Of a stretch of DNA of 64,000 bases, positions 20,850 through 28,685 are shown one piece after another. Both the position numbers and the translations under genes were made by a program. Where the stretch lies: NCBI GenBank assembly GCA_963778525.1, contig CAVZUJ010000005.1, forward strand, positions 1-64,000. Reading direction: 5' to 3'. The notes beneath the pieces are model-generated. The model did not search any database and was not told where the DNA came from. It saw only the letters and a list, made by a program, of their open reading frames with translations. Every line of letters begins with the position of its first letter. The first letter of the stretch is position 1. Source of the DNA: Schlegelella_A sp963778525 (GTDB lineage Bacteria; Pseudomonadota; Gammaproteobacteria; Burkholderiales; Burkholderiaceae_C).

Positions 20850-21273
20850 AGTAGATGTGGAGGAGGGCGGCCGGCCAGACCCGGCCGCTCTTTTCCCGCG
20901 CGCGTCCGAGGACCAGCGAGACCGGGAAGATGGCAAGCGCGACGGCGATCGGATGGTGCCAGGCGTGCAGGGCGGCGAAGAGCAGGCTGGTCAGTCCATT
21001 GGCGCCCGTGATGAAGAACTTCTCCTGGCGCAGCGCTCGCAAGCGAAGCAACGCCGGCTGAACGACGCCGCGAAAGACGATCTCCTCGGCAACCGACCAG
21101 AGCACGAGCGACGCGACGTCGCGAGCCACGTTGTGCGGCGCAATGCCGAAGCCGAGCACCGCCGTCGCGAGCGCGACGCAAGGGGCGGCGCCGGCAACGG
21201 CCCACCAAAAGGTGCGGCCGGATGTCGCTGCCGCAGGGAGGGGCGGCTGCGCACCGGGTTCAGGCGTTGCCAC
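20800..21273 (-). CDS. CPBP-type glutamic intramembrane protease, MrtJ-like (JDVT-CTERM system)
   Basis: 157 residues from ATG 21273, with four or more hydrophobic helices. The three CPBP (Abi/CAAX protease) motifs are present: EEIVFRG with E63, E64 and R68; FAALHAWHH with H103; and LLHIYFNL with H139 and N143. Length and position, convergent with a JDVT-CTERM gene, match the family called JDVT-CTERM system glutamic-type intramembrane protease. The expected job is to cut the C-terminal helix of its single neighbour. A general CAAX-type protease unrelated to the neighbour is the alternative, but the pairing makes that less likely. Confidence 0.83.
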   Translation of the reverse strand: MATPEPGAQPPLPAAATSGRTFWWAVAGAAPCVALATAVLGFGIAPHNVARDVASLVLWSVAEEIVFRGVVQPALLRLRALRQEKFFITGANGLTSLLFAALHAWHHPIAVALAIFPVSLVLGRAREKSGRVWPAALLHIYFNLLLYGATLLVFVVR

Positions 21274-21426
21274 GATGAGGTCGAGCTCGCTTCATGGTCG
21301 AGGAACTGGGCAGCACGTCACGGGCATCGGACTCTAAGGGACGACGCGCTTGCACGAGACCCGAGAAGTCGCGCCCGCCACAGCCGCGAGCGTCGCCGGC
21401 GCAAAGCGCACGGAAGCGACTCAGGG

Positions 21427-21466
21427 GTCGCCAACTTGGTGCGACCGGCTGCGCTTCCGTGGTGCC
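21427..21466 (+). promoter_or_regulatory. Possible tandem NtrC-binding sites upstream of urtA
   Basis: The second site, 21450-21466, reads TGCGCT-N5-GGTGCC, 5 of 6 matches in each half to the NtrC pattern TGCACY-N5-RGTGCA. A weaker one at 21427-21443 has a good right half (GGTGCG) and a poor left half. They lie roughly 80-110 bases upstream of the predicted start of transcription from the sigma-54 element, a normal enhancer distance. Pattern matched by eye only. Confidence 0.4.
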
Positions 21467-21517
21467 ATGCCCTGGCTTGCGTCTCGAACGCGAGATGTTC
21501 CGCCGTTCGCCGGTGCG

Positions 21518-21533
21518 TGGCATAGCCCTTGCT
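21518..21533 (+). promoter_or_regulatory. Sigma-54 (-24/-12) promoter of urtABCDE
   Basis: TGGCATAGCCCTTGCT matches the consensus TGGCAYRNNNNTTGCW at every fixed position, with the required ten bases between GG (21519-21520) and GC (21531-21532). Predicted transcription start is near 21544, leaving a leader of about 58 bases before urtA. The interval 21274-21601 (328 bases) holds no gene that I can support; this promoter and the upstream NtrC-like sites are what I see in it. Confidence 0.65.
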
Positions 21534-21601
21534 GACTGGACTGTTCGCTGACGAATCGTCGTCTGCTCTCATCCATTCGAAAACCTCCGGGAGATCTGCT
21601 C

Positions 21602-22864
21602 ATGAAACGTCGCTTCGCGCTCCAAGCCGCCTGCGCAGCCTTGGCTGTGTCGGGCCTCGTCAGCATGCCTGCATTCGCAGCCGACACGATCAAGGTCGGT
21701 GTGCTGCATTCGCTGTCAGGCACGATGGCCATCTCCGAATCGGTGTTGAAAGACACCGTGCTGATGACCATCGACGAAATCAACGCCAAGGGCGGCGTGC
21801 TCGGCAAGCAGCTCGAGGCCGTCGTCGTCGACCCGGCGTCGAACTGGCCGCTCTTCGCCGAGAAGGCCAAGCAGCTGATCGACCAGGACAAGGTCGCCGT
21901 CGTCTTCGGCTGCTGGACCTCGGTCTCGCGCAAGTCGGTGCTGCCGGTCTTCGAGGAGAAGAACGCGCTCCTCTTCTACCCCGTGCAGTACGAAGGTGAA
22001 GAGCTCAGCAAGAACGTGTTCTACACCGGTGCGGCGCCGAACCAGCAGGCCATTCCTGCGGTCGAGTACCTGATGAGCAAGGCCGGCGGCGGCGCCAAGC
22101 GCTGGGTGCTCCTGGGCACCGACTACGTCTACCCGCGCACGACCAACAAGATCCTTCGCTACTTCCTGCACTCCAAGGGCGTGAAGGACGAAGACATCAT
22201 GGAGGAGTACACACCCTTCGGCCACAGCGACTACCAGACCATCGTCGCCAACATCAAGAAGTTCTCGGCCGGCGGCAAGACGGCGGTGGTGTCCACCATC
22301 AACGGCGACTCCAACATTCCGTTCTACAAGGAGCTCGGCAACGCCGGCCTGAAGGCCAAGGACGTTCCGGTCGTCGCCTTCTCGGTCGGCGAGCAGGAGC
22401 TGCGCGGCCTCGATCCGAAGCCGCTGGTCGGCCAGCTCGCGGCATGGAACTACTTCATGACCATCAAGAGCCCGGCCAACACCGCGTTCATCAAGGAGTG
22501 GAGCGACTACGCCAAGGCCAAGAACATCCCGGGCGACAAGGACAAGCCGTTGACCAATGACCCGATGGAAGCCACCTACATCGGCATCCACATGTGGGCG
22601 CAGGCGGTGAAGAAGGCGGGCAGCACCGACACCGACAAGGTCATCGCGGCGATGGCCGGCCAGACCTTCACGGCGCCCAGCGGCATCACCTCGGAGATGG
22701 ATCCGAAGAACCACCACCTGCACAAGTCGGTGTTCATCGGCGAAGTTCGCCCGGACGGTCAGTTCAACGTCGTCTGGAAGACACCAGGGCCGGTCAAGGC
22801 CAATCCGTGGAGCCAGTACATCCCGGAAGACAAGGGCAAGAAAGACGAGCCCGAGAAGAAGTGA
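21602..22864 (+). CDS. urtA: Urea ABC transporter substrate-binding protein
   Basis: Periplasmic receptor of the Urt high-affinity urea importer. 420 residues; the signal peptide MKRRFALQAACAALAVSGLV ends in AFA-AD. The mature start TIKVGVLHSLSGTMAISES, then DEINAKGGVLGKQLEAVVVD, VVFGCWTSVSRKSVLPVFEE, NALLFYPVQYEGEE and GTDYVYPRTTNKILR are UrtA signatures that separate it from amino-acid-binding LivK proteins. The C-terminal tail is Lys/Glu-rich. CGGGAG before ATG 21602 is the ribosome site. First gene of urtABCDE; the upstream sigma-54 element suggests expression under nitrogen limitation. No urease genes lie in this window. Confidence 0.95.
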   Translation: MKRRFALQAACAALAVSGLVSMPAFAADTIKVGVLHSLSGTMAISESVLKDTVLMTIDEINAKGGVLGKQLEAVVVDPASNWPLFAEKAKQLIDQDKVAVVFGCWTSVSRKSVLPVFEEKNALLFYPVQYEGEELSKNVFYTGAAPNQQAIPAVEYLMSKAGGGAKRWVLLGTDYVYPRTTNKILRYFLHSKGVKDEDIMEEYTPFGHSDYQTIVANIKKFSAGGKTAVVSTINGDSNIPFYKELGNAGLKAKDVPVVAFSVGEQELRGLDPKPLVGQLAAWNYFMTIKSPANTAFIKEWSDYAKAKNIPGDKDKPLTNDPMEATYIGIHMWAQAVKKAGSTDTDKVIAAMAGQTFTAPSGITSEMDPKNHHLHKSVFIGEVRPDGQFNVVWKTPGPVKANPWSQYIPEDKGKKDEPEKK

Positions 22865-22865
22865 T

Positions 22866-22918
22866 CGGGTCGGCTTGACCCGGGCATGAGCACCGATCGC
22901 GGCGGCGCTGCGATCGGT
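22866..22918 (+). promoter_or_regulatory. Two tandem stem-loops between urtA and urtB
   Basis: First: CGGGTC (22866-22871), loop GGCTT, GACCCG (22877-22882). Second: ACCGATCGC (22892-22900), nine-base loop, GCGATCGGT (22910-22918), a perfect 9-bp stem. No U-run follows either. They start two bases after the urtA stop and precede urtB by 70 bases. Such structures after a binding-protein gene usually protect its 3' end or partly stop transcription, so that the receptor is made in excess over the membrane parts. Confidence 0.6.
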
Positions 22919-22987
22919 TCTGCGGCGGTCTGCCCGGCCGCCGCAGGCATGTTCGCGAAGCAGATTTTCCTGAGCCCCGAGACCACC

Positions 22988-24580
22988 ATGTCCGTCCGCA
23001 TGCTCGTGTTGCGCTGGCTCGCGCTGCTCGCCGCCTGCCTGCTGCTCTGCGGCCCGGCCCAGGCATTGACGCAGGCGCAGGCGCGTTCGTTGGTGGCCGG
23101 CGAGATCGAGGAACGCATCACTGCGCTGAACAAGGTGATCGACGGCGCCGACGAGAAAACCGTCGCGCTCATCCAGGCCCTCTCCGACGACTCGGTGAAG
23201 TTCACCGACAAGGCCGTCTTCGTCATGAAGGACGGCAAGGGCTACGACCCGGTCACCGGCGCCGAAGCGGCCGTGCCCGAGACGGCCGACGACGTCGTCA
23301 ACAACAACGAGATGCGCAGCCAGCTCGACGCCGCGCTGGCCTCGATCAAGCTGTTCTCGAAGGACGACAAGGTCCGCGCCGATGCGGTGAAGACCATGTC
23401 GAGCGATCTCGACGATTCCAAGTTGCCGCTGATCGAGAAGGCGTTCGCCGCCGAGACCGTGCCGGCGATCAGGGAACAGATCGGACAACTGCGTTCGGCG
23501 ATGCTCCTGGCCAGCACGGACAAGGGCCGGCGGCTCGAGGCGACGAAGGCGCTCGGCCTGAGCGGAACGCCGGCGACCAAGACGCTGCTGCTCGACCGCC
23601 AGAAGATCGAGACCGACCCCGACGTGCGTTCCGCCATCGGCGTCTCGCTTGGCCAGATCGAAGGGCGCCTGGCCTGGGGCGAGCGCCTGGGCGTGATCTT
23701 CACCGGCCTCAGCCTGGGCTCGATCCTGCTGCTGGTCGCGCTCGGCCTGGCGATCACGTACGGCCTGATGGGCGTCATCAACATGGCGCACGGCGAGCTG
23801 ATGATGATCGGCGCCTACACGACCTACGTCGTGCAGAACCTGTTCCGCAGCTATCTGCCGGGTGCGTTCGACGCGTACGTCATTGCGGCGATTCCCGCTG
23901 CCTTTCTCGTCTCGGCCCTGGTCGGTGCGGTGCTCGAACGTGGCGTGATCCGCTTCCTCTACGGCCGGCCGCTCGAGACGCTGCTCGCCACCTGGGGCAT
24001 CAGCCTGATGCTGCAGCAGGCGGTGCGCTCGATCTTCGGGGCGCAGAACGTGCCGGTCGAAAATCCGTCGTGGCTTTCCGGTGGTGTGCAGGCGATGAGC
24101 AACCTCGTGCTGCCCTACAACCGCATCTGCATCATCGTCTTCGCCATGCTGGTGCTCGGCGCTGTCGGCTTTCTCATCGCCAAAACGCGGCTCGGCCTGT
24201 TCGTGCGCGGCGTGACGCAGAACCGCCGCATGGCCTCGTGCGTCGGCGTCGACACGGCCCGGGTCGACATGATGGCCTTCGCCTTCGGCGCCGGCATCGC
24301 CGGGCTGGCCGGCTGCGCGCTCTCGCAGATCGGCAACGTCGGCCCCGACCTCGGCCAGAGCTACATCGTCGACTCGTTCCTGGTCGTCGTGGTCGGCGGC
24401 GTCGGCCAGCTCGCAGGCACGGTTCTGGCCGCCCTCGGCCTGGGCGTGCTGAACAAGTTCCTCGAAGGCATCGCCGGCGCGGTGCTGGCGAAGATCTTCG
24501 TGCTGGTCATCATCGTCGTCTTCATCCAGCGCAAGCCCTCGGGCCTGTTCGCGATGAAGGGCCGGAGCGCCGAAGCGTGA
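22988..24580 (+). CDS. urtB: Urea ABC transporter permease UrtB
   Basis: 530 residues from ATG 22988. A signal-like helix (MLVLRWLALLAACLLLCGPA) leads to an extended periplasmic region of about 220 residues (ARSLVAGEIEERITALNKVI, FVMKDGKGYDPVTGAEAAVP) typical of UrtB and absent from LivH. The permease domain follows: LGLAITYGLMGVINMAHGEL, MMIGAYTTYVVQNLF, LLATWGISLMLQQAVRSIFG, VGGVGQLAGTVLAALGLGVL, with about eight helices. An upstream in-frame ATG at 22886 exists, but it has no signal peptide next to it and overlaps the stem-loop region, so 22988 is preferred. Second gene of the operon. Confidence 0.93.
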   Translation: MSVRMLVLRWLALLAACLLLCGPAQALTQAQARSLVAGEIEERITALNKVIDGADEKTVALIQALSDDSVKFTDKAVFVMKDGKGYDPVTGAEAAVPETADDVVNNNEMRSQLDAALASIKLFSKDDKVRADAVKTMSSDLDDSKLPLIEKAFAAETVPAIREQIGQLRSAMLLASTDKGRRLEATKALGLSGTPATKTLLLDRQKIETDPDVRSAIGVSLGQIEGRLAWGERLGVIFTGLSLGSILLLVALGLAITYGLMGVINMAHGELMMIGAYTTYVVQNLFRSYLPGAFDAYVIAAIPAAFLVSALVGAVLERGVIRFLYGRPLETLLATWGISLMLQQAVRSIFGAQNVPVENPSWLSGGVQAMSNLVLPYNRICIIVFAMLVLGAVGFLIAKTRLGLFVRGVTQNRRMASCVGVDTARVDMMAFAFGAGIAGLAGCALSQIGNVGPDLGQSYIVDSFLVVVVGGVGQLAGTVLAALGLGVLNKFLEGIAGAVLAKIFVLVIIVVFIQRKPSGLFAMKGRSAEA

Positions 24581-24590
24581 GGCAGCGTCG

Positions 24591-25748
24591 ATGAGCGCAG
24601 TGCTGCCGGCAGCGATGGCGGCGCAGCCGCGCGGCCTGCTGCTCGGCATCCGTGGCTGGACCGGCGTGACGGTCGCGCTCGCCGTCGTCGCGGTGCTCGT
24701 GCCGATCGGCAACCTGCTCGTGCCAGCCGACAGCATCTTTCACGTCAGCGACTTCGCGGTGCAGCTGGTCGCCAAGATCATGTGCTACGCGATGGCGGCG
24801 CTGGCGATGGACCTGATCTGGGGCTACACCGGCATCCTTTCGCTCGGCCACGGCGTGTTCTTCGCGCTCGGCGGCTACGCGATGGGCATGTACCTGATGC
24901 GCCAGATCGGGCGCGACGGCCAGTACCGGATGGACATGCCCGACTTCATGGTCTTCCTCAACTGGAAGGAATTTCCCTGGACCTGGACGTTCTCGAACTC
25001 GTTCGTGCTGCAGATGCTCTTCGTCGTCCTCGCGCCCGGCCTGCTCGCCTTCGTGTTCGGCTTCTTCGCCTTTCGCTCGCGCATCAAGGGCGTGTACTTC
25101 TCGATCATCACGCAGGCGATGACCTTCGCGATGATGCTGCTCTTCTTTCGCAACGAGACCGGCTTCGGCGGCAACAACGGCTTCACCGACTTCAAGCGCA
25201 TCCTGGGCGTGCCCATCGCCACGCCACAGATGCGCATGCTGCTGTTCGTCATCACCGGCTGCACGCTGATCGCCTTCTTCCTGATGGCGCGCGCGATCGT
25301 CGGCAGCAAGTTCGGGCGCGTCCTGCAGGCCATCCGCGACGCCGAAAGCCGGGTCATGTTCACCGGCTACGACCCGCTCAGGTACAAGCTCGCGATCTGG
25401 ACACTCTCGGCCGTGATGTGCGGCATCGCCGGCGCGCTCTACGTGCCGCAGGTGGGCATCATCAACCCGAGCGAGATGACGCCGGCGGCCTCGATCGAGA
25501 TTGCCATCTGGACGGCCGTCGGCGGCCGCGCGACCTTGATCGGTCCGATCATCGGCGCCTTCTTCGTGAACCTGGCGAAGAGCTGGTTCACGCAGGTGTT
25601 TCCCGAGATCTGGCTGTACTTCCTCGGTGCGCTGTTCATCGCCGTGACGCTGTTTCTGCCGGGCGGCATCGTCGGCCTGTTCAAGCATCCGAAGGTGCTG
25701 GCCTTGCTCAAGCGCGGCGCGCGCAAGGAAGAGGGAGCCTCGTCATGA
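24591..25748 (+). CDS. urtC: Urea ABC transporter permease UrtC
   Basis: 385 residues from ATG 24591, 10 bases after urtB. LivM-type permease: MCYAMAALAMDLIWGYTGIL and SLGHGVFFALGGYAMGMYLM near the N-terminus, FGFFAFRSRIKGVYFSIITQ and ETGFGGNNGFTDFKRILG in the middle (the NNGFTDF block is typical of UrtC), and AVGGRATLIGPIIGAFFVNL and LPGGIVGLF near the end. About ten membrane helices. It pairs with UrtB to form the channel. The stop TGA (25746-25748) overlaps the urtD ATG by four bases, implying translational coupling. Confidence 0.94.
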   Translation: MSAVLPAAMAAQPRGLLLGIRGWTGVTVALAVVAVLVPIGNLLVPADSIFHVSDFAVQLVAKIMCYAMAALAMDLIWGYTGILSLGHGVFFALGGYAMGMYLMRQIGRDGQYRMDMPDFMVFLNWKEFPWTWTFSNSFVLQMLFVVLAPGLLAFVFGFFAFRSRIKGVYFSIITQAMTFAMMLLFFRNETGFGGNNGFTDFKRILGVPIATPQMRMLLFVITGCTLIAFFLMARAIVGSKFGRVLQAIRDAESRVMFTGYDPLRYKLAIWTLSAVMCGIAGALYVPQVGIINPSEMTPAASIEIAIWTAVGGRATLIGPIIGAFFVNLAKSWFTQVFPEIWLYFLGALFIAVTLFLPGGIVGLFKHPKVLALLKRGARKEEGASS

Positions 25749-26638
25749 CGCCCGATCTGATGCGCGCCGGCGCTGAAGCGCGGCGCTACGCCGAGCAGCG
25801 GGCCCTGGCGCTTCAGGACAGCACGTCGGGTGGCCGCATGGCGAGCTATTCGCGGGTGGTGCAGCCGGGCCAGGTCGACCTCGCGCACGGCGCCATCCTC
25901 TACCTCGACGACATCACCGTCAGCTTCGATGGCTTCAAGGCGCTGAACGCACTGTCGATGAGCATCAGCGCCGGCGAGCTGCGCTGCATCATCGGCCCGA
26001 ACGGGGCCGGCAAGACGACGATGATGGATGTCATCACCGGCAAGACCCGGCCCGACGCCGGCCGCTGCTTCTTCGGCTCGACGATCGACCTGCTGCGCAT
26101 GCGCGAGAACGAGATCGCCTCGGCCGGCATCGGCCGCAAATTTCAAAAGCCCACGGTGTTCGAGCACCTGTCGGTGTTCGAGAACCTGGAGCTGGCGTTG
26201 AAGGCCGACCGCGGCGTGCGCGCCTCGCTCTTCTTTCGCCTCTCGGGCGCGCAGCTCGACCGGATCGGCGAGATGCTGATGCTCATCCACCTGAAGGAGC
26301 AGGCGCAGCGCACCGCCGGCCTGTTGTCGCATGGCCAGAAGCAGTGGCTCGAGATCGGCATGCTCCTGATGCAGAACCCGAAGCTCCTCCTCCTCGACGA
26401 GCCCGTGGCGGGCATGACCGACGAGGAGACCGAACGCACCGCGGAGTTGTTCCTGTCGCTCGAAGGCGGCCATTCACTCGTCGTCGTCGAGCACGACATG
26501 AAGTTCATCCACGCGCTGACGCACGGTAATGCGGCCAAGAAAGTGACCGTGCTGCACGAGGGCAGCGTGCTGGCCGAAGGCTCGCTTGCGGATGTGCAGG
26601 CCGACGAGAAGGTCGTCGAGGTCTACCTTGGCCGCTAG
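25745..26638 (+). CDS. urtD: Urea ABC transporter ATP-binding protein UrtD
   Basis: 297 residues from ATG 25745. The ATPase core begins after about 50 residues: Walker A IIGPNGAGKTTMMDVITGKT, the Q-loop GRKFQKPTVFEHLSVFENLE, signature LLSHGQKQWLEIGMLLMQNP, Walker B LLLLDEPVAGMTDEET and switch HSLVVVEHDM. LSHGQ replaces the usual LSGGQ, as expected in UrtD/LivG relatives. The N-terminal extension (SGGRMASYSRVVQPGQVDLA) is longer than in many homologues; an internal ATG after SGGR could be the true start. It forms a heterodimer with UrtE on the cytoplasmic face. Confidence 0.93.
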   Translation: MTPDLMRAGAEARRYAEQRALALQDSTSGGRMASYSRVVQPGQVDLAHGAILYLDDITVSFDGFKALNALSMSISAGELRCIIGPNGAGKTTMMDVITGKTRPDAGRCFFGSTIDLLRMRENEIASAGIGRKFQKPTVFEHLSVFENLELALKADRGVRASLFFRLSGAQLDRIGEMLMLIHLKEQAQRTAGLLSHGQKQWLEIGMLLMQNPKLLLLDEPVAGMTDEETERTAELFLSLEGGHSLVVVEHDMKFIHALTHGNAAKKVTVLHEGSVLAEGSLADVQADEKVVEVYLGR

Positions 26639-27443
26639 CGACGGCGCTGCGGTCGTGGCGACGGCGTCGACTGCCGAGGACGGACCCCCGGCGTCGGCGC
26701 GCCCGGGCGCGCAACCGGGTGCGCCGATCCTCGCGGTCGAGGCCATCAACCAGTACTACGGCGGCTCGCACATCCTGCGCGGGGTCTCGATCGAGGCCGC
26801 GGTCGGCGAGGTGACAGTGGTGCTCGGCCGAAACGGTGTCGGCAAGACAACGCTGCTGAAGAGCCTGATGGGGGTCGTGCCGGTCCGTTCCGGCCGGATC
26901 GTGTTCGGCGGCGCCGACATCACGCGCGAGACGCCCTATCAGCGGGTTCGTCGCGGCATCGGCTATGTGCCGCAAGGACGCGAGATCTTCAGCCGTCTCA
27001 CGGTGCGGGAGAACCTGTCGATGGGCCTGGCCTACAAGCCCGGTTCGGCAGCGCTGCCCGACGAGCTGTTCGAGCTCTTTCCGGTCCTCAAGGCGATGCT
27101 GCATCGGCGCGGTGGCGATCTTTCCGGCGGCCAGCAACAGCAGCTCGCGATCGCGCGCGCTCTCGCCGCCGGGCCGCGCCTGCTCGTGCTCGACGAGCCC
27201 ACCGAGGGCATCCAGCCTTCGATCATCAAGGACATCGGCCGCGTCATCCGCATGCTCGCCGATACCGGGCTGCCGGTCGGCGGCCAGCGCCAGCGGATGG
27301 CGATCGTGCTCGTCGAGCAGTACTACGACTTCGCCGAGGAGCTGGCCGACCGCTACCTGGTGATGGAACGCGGCGAGGTCGTGATGCAAGGACGCGGCGC
27401 CGACATGGCGGCCGACGGCGTGCGCGCGAAGATGTCGATCTAG
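26628..27443 (+). CDS. urtE: Urea ABC transporter ATP-binding protein UrtE
   Basis: About 271 residues if started at TTG 26628, which overlaps the urtD stop by 11 bases; an Ala/Pro-rich leader of some 35 residues precedes AILAVEAINQYYGGSHIL-type sequence. Walker A is LGRNGVGKTTLLKSLMG, the Q-loop GIGYVPQGREIFSRLTVREN, signature DLSGGQQQQLAIARALAAGP, Walker B LLVLDEPTEGIQPSIIKDI. Between the Walker B region and IVLVEQYYDFAEELADRYLV there are about nine extra residues (LPVGGQRQR) that I do not expect in UrtE. It completes the transporter. Confidence 0.92.
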   Translation: MAASDGAAVVATASTAEDGPPASARPGAQPGAPILAVEAINQYYGGSHILRGVSIEAAVGEVTVVLGRNGVGKTTLLKSLMGVVPVRSGRIVFGGADITRETPYQRVRRGIGYVPQGREIFSRLTVRENLSMGLAYKPGSAALPDELFELFPVLKAMLHRRGGDLSGGQQQQLAIARALAAGPRLLVLDEPTEGIQPSIIKDIGRVIRMLADTGLPVGGQRQRMAIVLVEQYYDFAEELADRYLVMERGEVVMQGRGADMAADGVRAKMSI

Positions 27444-27515
27444 CCGGCGGCGCACGCAGCACCTTCGACGCGGCTGCGCGCTCGCTTACGATCGCCGCCA
27501 CACAAGGCGAGCGAC

Positions 27516-28685
27516 GTGAGCGAAAACGATATCGTGGTGATCGGCGCCGGGCCTGCGGGCCTGGCCGTCTCGGCCTGCCTGCGCCAGCGCGGCCTCGCCC
27601 ATACCGTGCTCGAGCGCGAGGCGTCGGTGGCATCCGCCTGGCGACGCCACTACCGGCGCCTGCACCTGCATACACCGAAGCGCTATTCCGGCCTGCCATT
27701 GACACCCTGGCCGAAATCGGCGCCGGTCTATCCGTCGCGGGCCCAGGTCGTGGAGTACCTGGAACGCTACGCGGCCGAGCACGCCATCGCGCCGCGCTTG
27801 GGCGTCACCGTCGGGCGAGTCCGACGCGACGGCGAGCGCTTCGCGCTCGACACCACGGCAGGCCCGTTGTCGCCACGCTTCGTCGTCGTGGCGACCGGCT
27901 ACAACGGCAGCCCGAACCGGCCGGCGCTGCCTGGCCTCGACGCCTTCGCCGGCAGCGTCGTCCATGCCCGCGACTATCTCGATCCCGGTCCGTACGCCGG
28001 CAAGCGCACGCTCGTCGTCGGCTGCGGCAATTCCGGCGCCGAGATCGCGCTCGACCTGGCCGAGCAGGGCGTCGAGGTGGCGATGGTCGTGCGCGGACCG
28101 GTGCACGTGGTGCCGCGCGACCTTTTCGGCCGCTCGACGCAACAGACCGGGATCCTGCTCTCGCCCTTGCCGATCGGGCTGCGCGATGCGATCGCGACCA
28201 CCGTGATGGGCTTGGCCGTGGGCGATCTCTCGCGCTGGGGGATCATGCGGCCGCGTGTCGGCCCGAACCGGATGATCGAGGACTCGGGGCGCATACCGAT
28301 GCTCGACATCGGCACCATCGCGATGGTCAAGGCCGGACGCATCCGGGTCGTTCCGGGAGTCGATAGCGTGCTTGCCGACGGCGTTCGATTCGCCGACGGC
28401 GCAACCCATCCGTTCGAGGCGATCGTGCTGGCCACCGGCTATTCGCCGGGGCTCGGGGCGATGATCGACGGGTTCGAGGCGATCGCCGACCGGCGCGGCC
28501 GGCCGCATCGCTTCGCCGAGGAAACGGCCATTCCCGGCCTTTTCTTCGTCGGCTTCAGGAATCCTTCGACCGGCGCACTGCGGGAGATCGCCATCGAGGC
28601 GCCACGCGCCGCCGCGGCGATCGCGGCCGGCCTCGGCGAACGACGCACAATCGCCCCGACCGACATTCACCACGAGCCGCGATGA
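27516..28685 (+). CDS. Flavin-containing monooxygenase-like NAD(P)-binding protein
   Basis: 389 residues from GTG 27516, with AAGGCGAG upstream. The FAD-binding Rossmann motif is IVVIGAGPAGLAVSACLRQR at residues 6-25; the second, NADPH-binding GxGxSG-type motif is TLVVGCGNSGAEIALDLAEQ near 165. Between them lies WRRHYRRLHLHTPKRYSGLP, as in plant YUCCA and bacterial FMO-like proteins, and the C-terminal block has IVLATGYSPGLGAMIDGF. The family oxidises amines, sulfur compounds or indole-3-pyruvate; the substrate here is not predictable. It overlaps the GST gene by four bases (ATGA), so the two are co-translated. It starts 72 bases after urtE. Confidence 0.82.
   Translation: MSENDIVVIGAGPAGLAVSACLRQRGLAHTVLEREASVASAWRRHYRRLHLHTPKRYSGLPLTPWPKSAPVYPSRAQVVEYLERYAAEHAIAPRLGVTVGRVRRDGERFALDTTAGPLSPRFVVVATGYNGSPNRPALPGLDAFAGSVVHARDYLDPGPYAGKRTLVVGCGNSGAEIALDLAEQGVEVAMVVRGPVHVVPRDLFGRSTQQTGILLSPLPIGLRDAIATTVMGLAVGDLSRWGIMRPRVGPNRMIEDSGRIPMLDIGTIAMVKAGRIRVVPGVDSVLADGVRFADGATHPFEAIVLATGYSPGLGAMIDGFEAIADRRGRPHRFAEETAIPGLFFVGFRNPSTGALREIAIEAPRAAAAIAAGLGERRTIAPTDIHHEPR

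Noticed and set aside
21274..21601. A riboswitch (guanidine-I type) before urtA
   Set aside because: I looked for its conserved elements because urea-related transporters can carry one and did not find them. The sigma-54 element accounts for the region.
22886..22987. An upstream start (ATG 22886) for urtB
   Set aside because: It would add 34 residues before the signal-like helix and translate through the 9-bp stem-loop. ATG 22988 gives a normal N-terminus.
21716..24736. A 1,006-codon open frame antisense to urtA and urtB
   Set aside because: It mirrors UrtA/UrtB, whose signal peptides, motifs and membrane helices are clear on the plus strand. Long antisense frames are expected at this GC content; its own translation is low-complexity, rich in Asp, His, Gln and Arg, without domains.
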